64,000 nt of DNA from Nageia nagi (Eukaryota > Pinophyta). The notes beneath the pieces were generated by a model, which had not been told where the DNA came from, did no database searches, and saw nothing but the letters and a program-made list of their open reading frames with translations. The stretch lies in the NCBI GenBank assembly GCA_050084985.1, contig JBITNC010000001.1, forward strand, positions 32,922,001 to 32,986,000. Reading direction: 5' to 3'. Positions 59,360 through 64,000 of the stretch are shown in pieces. A program made the position numbers and the translations under genes. Every line of letters begins with the position of its first letter. Positions within the stretch are counted from its first letter, which is position 1.

Positions 59360-59640
59360 TAAATGATCTCTACTTTACCCTAGCAGTTGAAGGGTAACAA
59401 GAAAGTAAATGATCTCTACTTTTCCCTAGTAGTTGAATGGTGTATAACTCTATTTTTTCCCAACTATTGAAGGAAAGGATCATAGGCTCACATACCTACC
59501 AAGTGTTGAACCATAGCACATAGGCATACATCACTTGAACAAAGTAAAAAATGATCTCTACTTTACCCCAACAACTAAAGGGAAGGATCATAGGCTTATT
59601 TACCTACCAAGTATTGGACCATAGAATGCAGGCATATGAT
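59360..59640. repeat. Imperfect 108-bp tandem/dispersed repeat
   Basis: aatgatctctactttaccc-type segments occur near 59362, 59408 and 59550. ggatcatagg...cctaccaagt segments start at 59477 and 59585, a period of 108. Confidence 0.75.
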
Positions 59641-60056
59641 GCTCAAAAAATATAAATGACAAATTCAAACATGATGATGTCTAAGTATGTTGATCGCTAA
59701 TAAATCTTATCAAGTCAAGAATCATCTAACAAACACTTATGATGCAAAAGTTTTGAGCATGTATCTGAGGTATATGTGATGATGTCAATATGGTACCTGG
59801 TAAGAGTTATGAAATATTTTTAAATTTAAAATAGTGTGTGAAGCTCTCCCCATAAAATGGGGAGATGTTATGGTTGAAAATATAGGAAGCCTAACTATTT
59901 GATTGAACATGCAAGAAATTGGTGACAACTTCAAGTTTACAAAATGGTATAATGACAAAGTAGATCATCTGAGCTACTATAAGGCCATTAAGGTGACTAG
60001 ATTTTGAGTGAATCATCTAATAAATCTAGGGTTTCCAAGATTATCCAATCAAGGTT
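59641..60056. other. AT-rich non-coding stretch
   Basis: No gene or recognisable repeat was found. Confidence 0.5.
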
Positions 60057-60065
60057 AAAATAAAA

Positions 60066-60097
<32 letters not shown>

Positions 60098-60113
60098 TAA
60101 AAATAAAAAAAAA
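60057..60113. repeat. (A4-6T)n microsatellite
   Basis: About 55 bp of aaaat/aaaaat units with longer A runs. It is not attached to a recognisable LINE or SINE. Confidence 0.85.
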
Positions 60114-61379
60114 GATAGAACCTAGGTTTTACACTTGGCATTTTGAAAGTGACCTATGCATTATTTACTTAGAGCCTTGAGCACTCCATACTACTAAGTG
60201 ACTATGATGGTGAGTAAAACATGATGTGGGAGACCATGAAAAGGAGGAAAATGATATATTAGACATAAAGAGGTTGATACCTATGATTGTAGAGGACCTA
60301 GGATATGGCAATGATAGATTGAAGTAGGGGTCATGAATAAAAAAGGTAGGTCCTTGGAAAAAACTATATGATTATTTACAAATTTAAACCAAGGTTAAAA
60401 GAGTAGATAAATGCTATGATTGAAATTTTGAAAAAGAAGTTAGAAATGTAACCTATTAGAATAGTGATAGACTACATGATAAATATTAGATAAAATAAAA
60501 TTTGTATATGTACTTGGCATTATGGTATGGAAAACATGAATAGATCATAACAAAATAAAAACTATTGATAAGGTAAAAGCCATAGGGAAATTCCTTTATA
60601 AACATTCATCCAAAATATCAAGCAATAAGCTTGTGGGAAAATCACAAATGCTAGATGCTAGGGTTTCAAGAAGTTAGAATCCATGAAATACAATCCCAAG
60701 CAAATAATATAAATAGGAAGAATGCATATCAATAAAAAAATAAACAAGTGTGAAAAACCACCAAAATATCAATACAACACAATGAGGGTTTGTTGAAAAA
60801 CATAATGAGAGTTTGTAGAAAAATAACAAAACATACTAACATAGAAATCAAGAAATCATATTATCTGTATATGATGTGTAAAGAATATAGTTTTGCATAT
60901 AATTTTGATATATTTACATAGATATAATTTGTAAAAATAGATATTTACAAGCTTATTTTTTTTCTATTTTTGCTTACTATAAATCATCCCTCACCTAGAT
61001 GATCCAATTTAGAGGTCATTCAAGTTATTGATGATTAGACAAATTATTCGAGTAACTAATACAATCATCCAATAATCGAATGGCTAGGGTGAACTAATCA
61101 CCTATAACAAGGATGATTTTGATGTAGTTTGACAAAAGGAAAAAAACACCAAATGTGCTCAACATTAAGATCAAACATAAAATATAGATGAACAAAAAAA
61201 TTAACTTATACCTAGAGATAGCTAACATAGAAGAAAATAATGCACACTAACTAAAATGACTACAAAGTTCAAAATTTATGCCCAGATGAAACTTAGGCAC
61301 AAGTTTCATCCACTATGGACCAATGTACAAGGCACACTAACCCAAGCATACTAGGATTGGATAGAGGTAGTTATATTGG
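60114..61379. other. AT-rich non-coding stretch
   Basis: No gene recognised on either strand. Many A-runs. Confidence 0.5.
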
Positions 61380-63480
61380 CATGACCATCAAGGATAGTCC
61401 CTATCATTGGAGACATCTTATACATGATCATGCTCAAAGAGAGATTTGACCCTGATAGATGCACTTTCCTTATTCCAATAGGGGAAATGATGATGAAACT
61501 AAGGGATGTGTATTATATTTTCAAGCTCTCAATGGAGGGAGTCAGTGATCAATATAGCTACTAATAAAGTGGAATTTTTCTCATACATAGGAAAGGGTTA
61601 CAGATATTGGGACCTCCAAAATGTAGGGATTCTCATAAAGCCCCTCTATAAGGATGGTTGACTTAGGTGCAAAGAAATAATGGCCATGTTGCTAATATAT
61701 TTGTATGTACTTGTAGATTCCTCATGATATTTATTCCCTTAGAACATGTTTAATATCATGATGTGCATGGTCAAGGATTAGATAATATTTTCAAGGGGGA
61801 TAGCATTGCTAGTATAGATATATATGAGCTAGTAGTGGTAGCTTGAGGATGGCAAGGAGTGAGCACTTTCCTTCTACTTAAGATGTGGGAATGGGATAAT
61901 ATTTGGTAAGGGAGGCTATGCTCACTACTACTAGTAGTGCATATAGATGATATAATTAGATATATCCCCCTTGTGGTTGGATGGAAGCTCCCCTATGCAA
62001 GGTGTTGGGACCATGAGTTATAGCAGATGAAGAGTCCATATGAGGTATACATTTATTAGTATAGAAAAATGTTGGTAGGGATGTAGCCCTAATATGTCAT
62101 TTGGCATCCATATTTAGGTGGACTACACTATATAAAGGAGAATTTGTAGCTCATGTAGACTAAGAGGACCAAGCATATTGAGGATGATATATCATATATA
62201 TGAAGATATTTCAGTTTGAGAGAATACAAATAGTATAGGCTCATGCAAAACATGCCACTAAACCTAATACTATATGGAAGGATCTATAAGGAGATCCTTG
62301 TGATACCTACTATTGCCTATGTAGAGCCAAATGTGATGCCAAATGTGCCTATAGTATGGGTAAATATGGATGAAATAGGGACCACCCTAGTATACAACAC
62401 CTAGTGAGCCCCTCTAGAGAGATTAACTACCATACTAGATCATGATAGCATAGTAAATCTTGAAACCCCTAGTGGATCAATGAGTGATAATGAGTAGAGA
62501 ATGGAAAGTAAAGGATGCTATAGAGGAGGGCACTAATAAAGAGGAGGAGGAGGAGATTGATGAGGAGGTCAAGGAGGAGGAGGGTTAGGATGAGGGTATG
62601 TCGTATGTGGACATGTTGGATTAGCTTATGCAAGAGGAGGGATTGCAACAATAAGAGGAGATATAGTAGGGAGAGGGAGACATTAGTATTAGAACTCCCA
62701 AGTGGTACCCACATGAGATCCTATAGCCTAGCTTGGGACCAAAAATAAATGAACAAGTCACTTAGTACCAAGGAGATAGGGATGCACTCTAGCAGTAGTT
62801 GGATGCAACAAAAGCATAGCTCACTATAGAGTAGGTGGAAAGGATGGTAGTAGAGGTAACACTCACTATAAAGTAGCCATCAAGGACTATGGCAAAGGGA
62901 TAGCTAGGAAAAATCTAGGGCCAACTAGGGGCACTAATGAGAGATATGCATACACTTTTGATAGTGTTTGCTATAGTGGCCAGGGATAGAGATGAATTCT
63001 AAGAATAAGAAAAGGGAGGAGTGGAATTGATGTGAATTAAATTATATGGGTGAGGGTCTAGAAGATAATTAAGGTTGCTACCTAGATTGATACTAGGTTG
63101 ATAGGGCTAAGGAGAGCCGTAACATAGGCCACACCCACAATGATAGAATCAAGAGAACTTAGCCCCTTGGGATAGCTTGACCTATAGTAGCACTAATGGG
63201 AATTTTTGGATAATGAAAATAGAGAAGCAATGAGGGTGTACACATGGAAGCACAAGCTAGTTAAGGTAGGGATAGTACCTTTTATACTTTATAACTCCAA
63301 GAAAACCTCCATAACATGGAGCATGCTAAGGAGTGTGTCCAAATCCCAACATAATGAGGGTCACTATATGAGGAATTCACTCCAAAACCAAAGGAGAGAG
63401 ATAGGGATTAATAATGAGGTAGGTAATAGCATTAGAAGACCTATGAAACATGCTCTCTTGTAGGTCATGGGTAAACTTTT
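61380..63480 (+). pseudogene. Decayed plant mobile domain (MAIN-like) gene
   Basis: Plus-strand frames hold a plant-mobile-domain pattern. LKERFDPDRCTFLIPIGEMM followed by LRDVYYIFKLSMEGVSDQYS (61433-61566) matches the ER(F/W)xPdTxTFhLPxGEmTxTLxDVxxlxgLpxxG core. Further on are LLIYLYVLVDSS, then GDSIASIDIYELVVVA*GWQ and TFLLLKMWEWDNIW (61690-61900), equivalent to the tryptophan-rich helix of the domain, then IWHPYLGGLHYI near 62100. The tail is acidic and Glu-rich (62490-62600), followed by a region of Gln-to-TAG stops to about 63480. Such domains occur in host MAIN/MAIL genes and are carried by transposons; which applies here is not clear. No element ends were found. Confidence 0.6.
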
Positions 63481-64000
63481 TAGATCTCCTCCTTCATTTG
63501 GATAGAGTGTATCTACTGTTGAGAGTAGCCAATTCTAATCATAGGGAAAGAATCAAGGGGAGATGAGCACTCCCCCTAAGAAGGCATTAGATATGGGATT
63601 ATCCCACACCTTAGGGATGTAGGAAGATAGGATACAGATAGAAATTAGATACTATGTATATTTTGGCATCATAATGCACATGATGATGTACTTATGATAC
63701 CTATGATGTATATGCGTTTTGACCTAACATGTATGGGCATTATGATAGAAACTTGATATATATTTTTGTATATTTGTCTTATATGATGGACACTCAAGAT
63801 GTGTGTATTTATGATATGCTACTATATGATGGACATGACTTATGCTATGGATACTATTGTGGATGTATGGATGATGTGTATGGATTTATGCTTATGATTA
63901 TGTATATGTGTAGACTCTAAAAAATGACCCTTCTTTTGATATGTGAAAGAAGAACAAAAACTTAAAATAAATATTAAAAATTTTAATATAGTCTACCAAT
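63481..64000. other. Non-coding end of window
   Basis: From about 63660 the sequence is rich in irregular tatgatg/gatgtatgg runs. This accounts for the open frame at 63729-63920. No gene is called. Confidence 0.5.

Noticed and set aside
60057-60113. Poly-A tail of a LINE or SINE
   Set aside because: The tract is a simple (A4-6T)n repeat with no element body or target duplication beside it.
63729-63920. 63-codon Tyr/Met-rich frame near the window end
   Set aside because: It arises from irregular tatgatg runs and shows no protein family features.

Overview
The window looks like repeat-dense plant nuclear DNA, most likely from a gymnosperm and probably a conifer. It is very AT-rich, CpG-poor and free of any intact host gene. 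It is filled with decayed LTR retrotransposons of plant type. A Penelope-like retroelement (PLE) with a GIY-YIG endonuclease also lies at about 7.68-10.43 kb; in plants such elements are known to me mainly from conifers. The species cannot be fixed from the sequence alone.

Layout. 1-7.67 kb is AT-rich, essentially non-coding sequence with a 436-bp tandem duplication and a 47-bp minisatellite. 7.68-10.43 kb is the minus-strand PLE. 10,488-57,528 is one block made of four LTR retrotransposons inserted into each other. Copia-2 (minus strand) is outermost. Gypsy-2 (11,209-49,024, minus) sits in the 3' LTR of Copia-2. Gypsy-1 (12,811-36,299, plus) sits in the 3' LTR of Gypsy-2. Copia-1 (17,708-26,841, minus) sits in the archaeal-type RNase H (aRNH) region of Gypsy-1. 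Removing the nested inserts gives about 9.13 kb for Copia-1, 9.22 kb for Copia-2, 14.35 kb for Gypsy-1 and 14.32 kb for Gypsy-2. Members of each superfamily therefore come out the same size, which supports the reconstruction. Target-site duplications are agtgt/agtgt (Copia-1), attat/attac (Gypsy-1) and gtaat/gtaac (Gypsy-2). Only Copia-2 lacks a convincing one.

The two Gypsy copies are Tat-like. Both have the order gag - protease - archaeal-type RNase H - reverse transcriptase - degenerate RNase H - integrase, followed by a long 3' open reading frame of unknown function that ends in a coiled coil. The two Copia copies have gag with several zinc knuckles and a coiled coil, then DSG protease, integrase, reverse transcriptase and RNase H, primed by initiator-methionine tRNA. 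All copies are broken. Most stops look like Gln codons turned into TAG or TAA, as expected of cytosine deamination in silenced DNA. Copia-1 is the youngest and best preserved.

57.5-64 kb is non-coding sequence with short tandem repeats and an (A4-6T)n tract. It ends in a decayed plus-strand gene of the plant mobile domain (MAIN-like) type at about 61.4-63.5 kb. No functional host gene, tRNA, rRNA or CRISPR array was seen.
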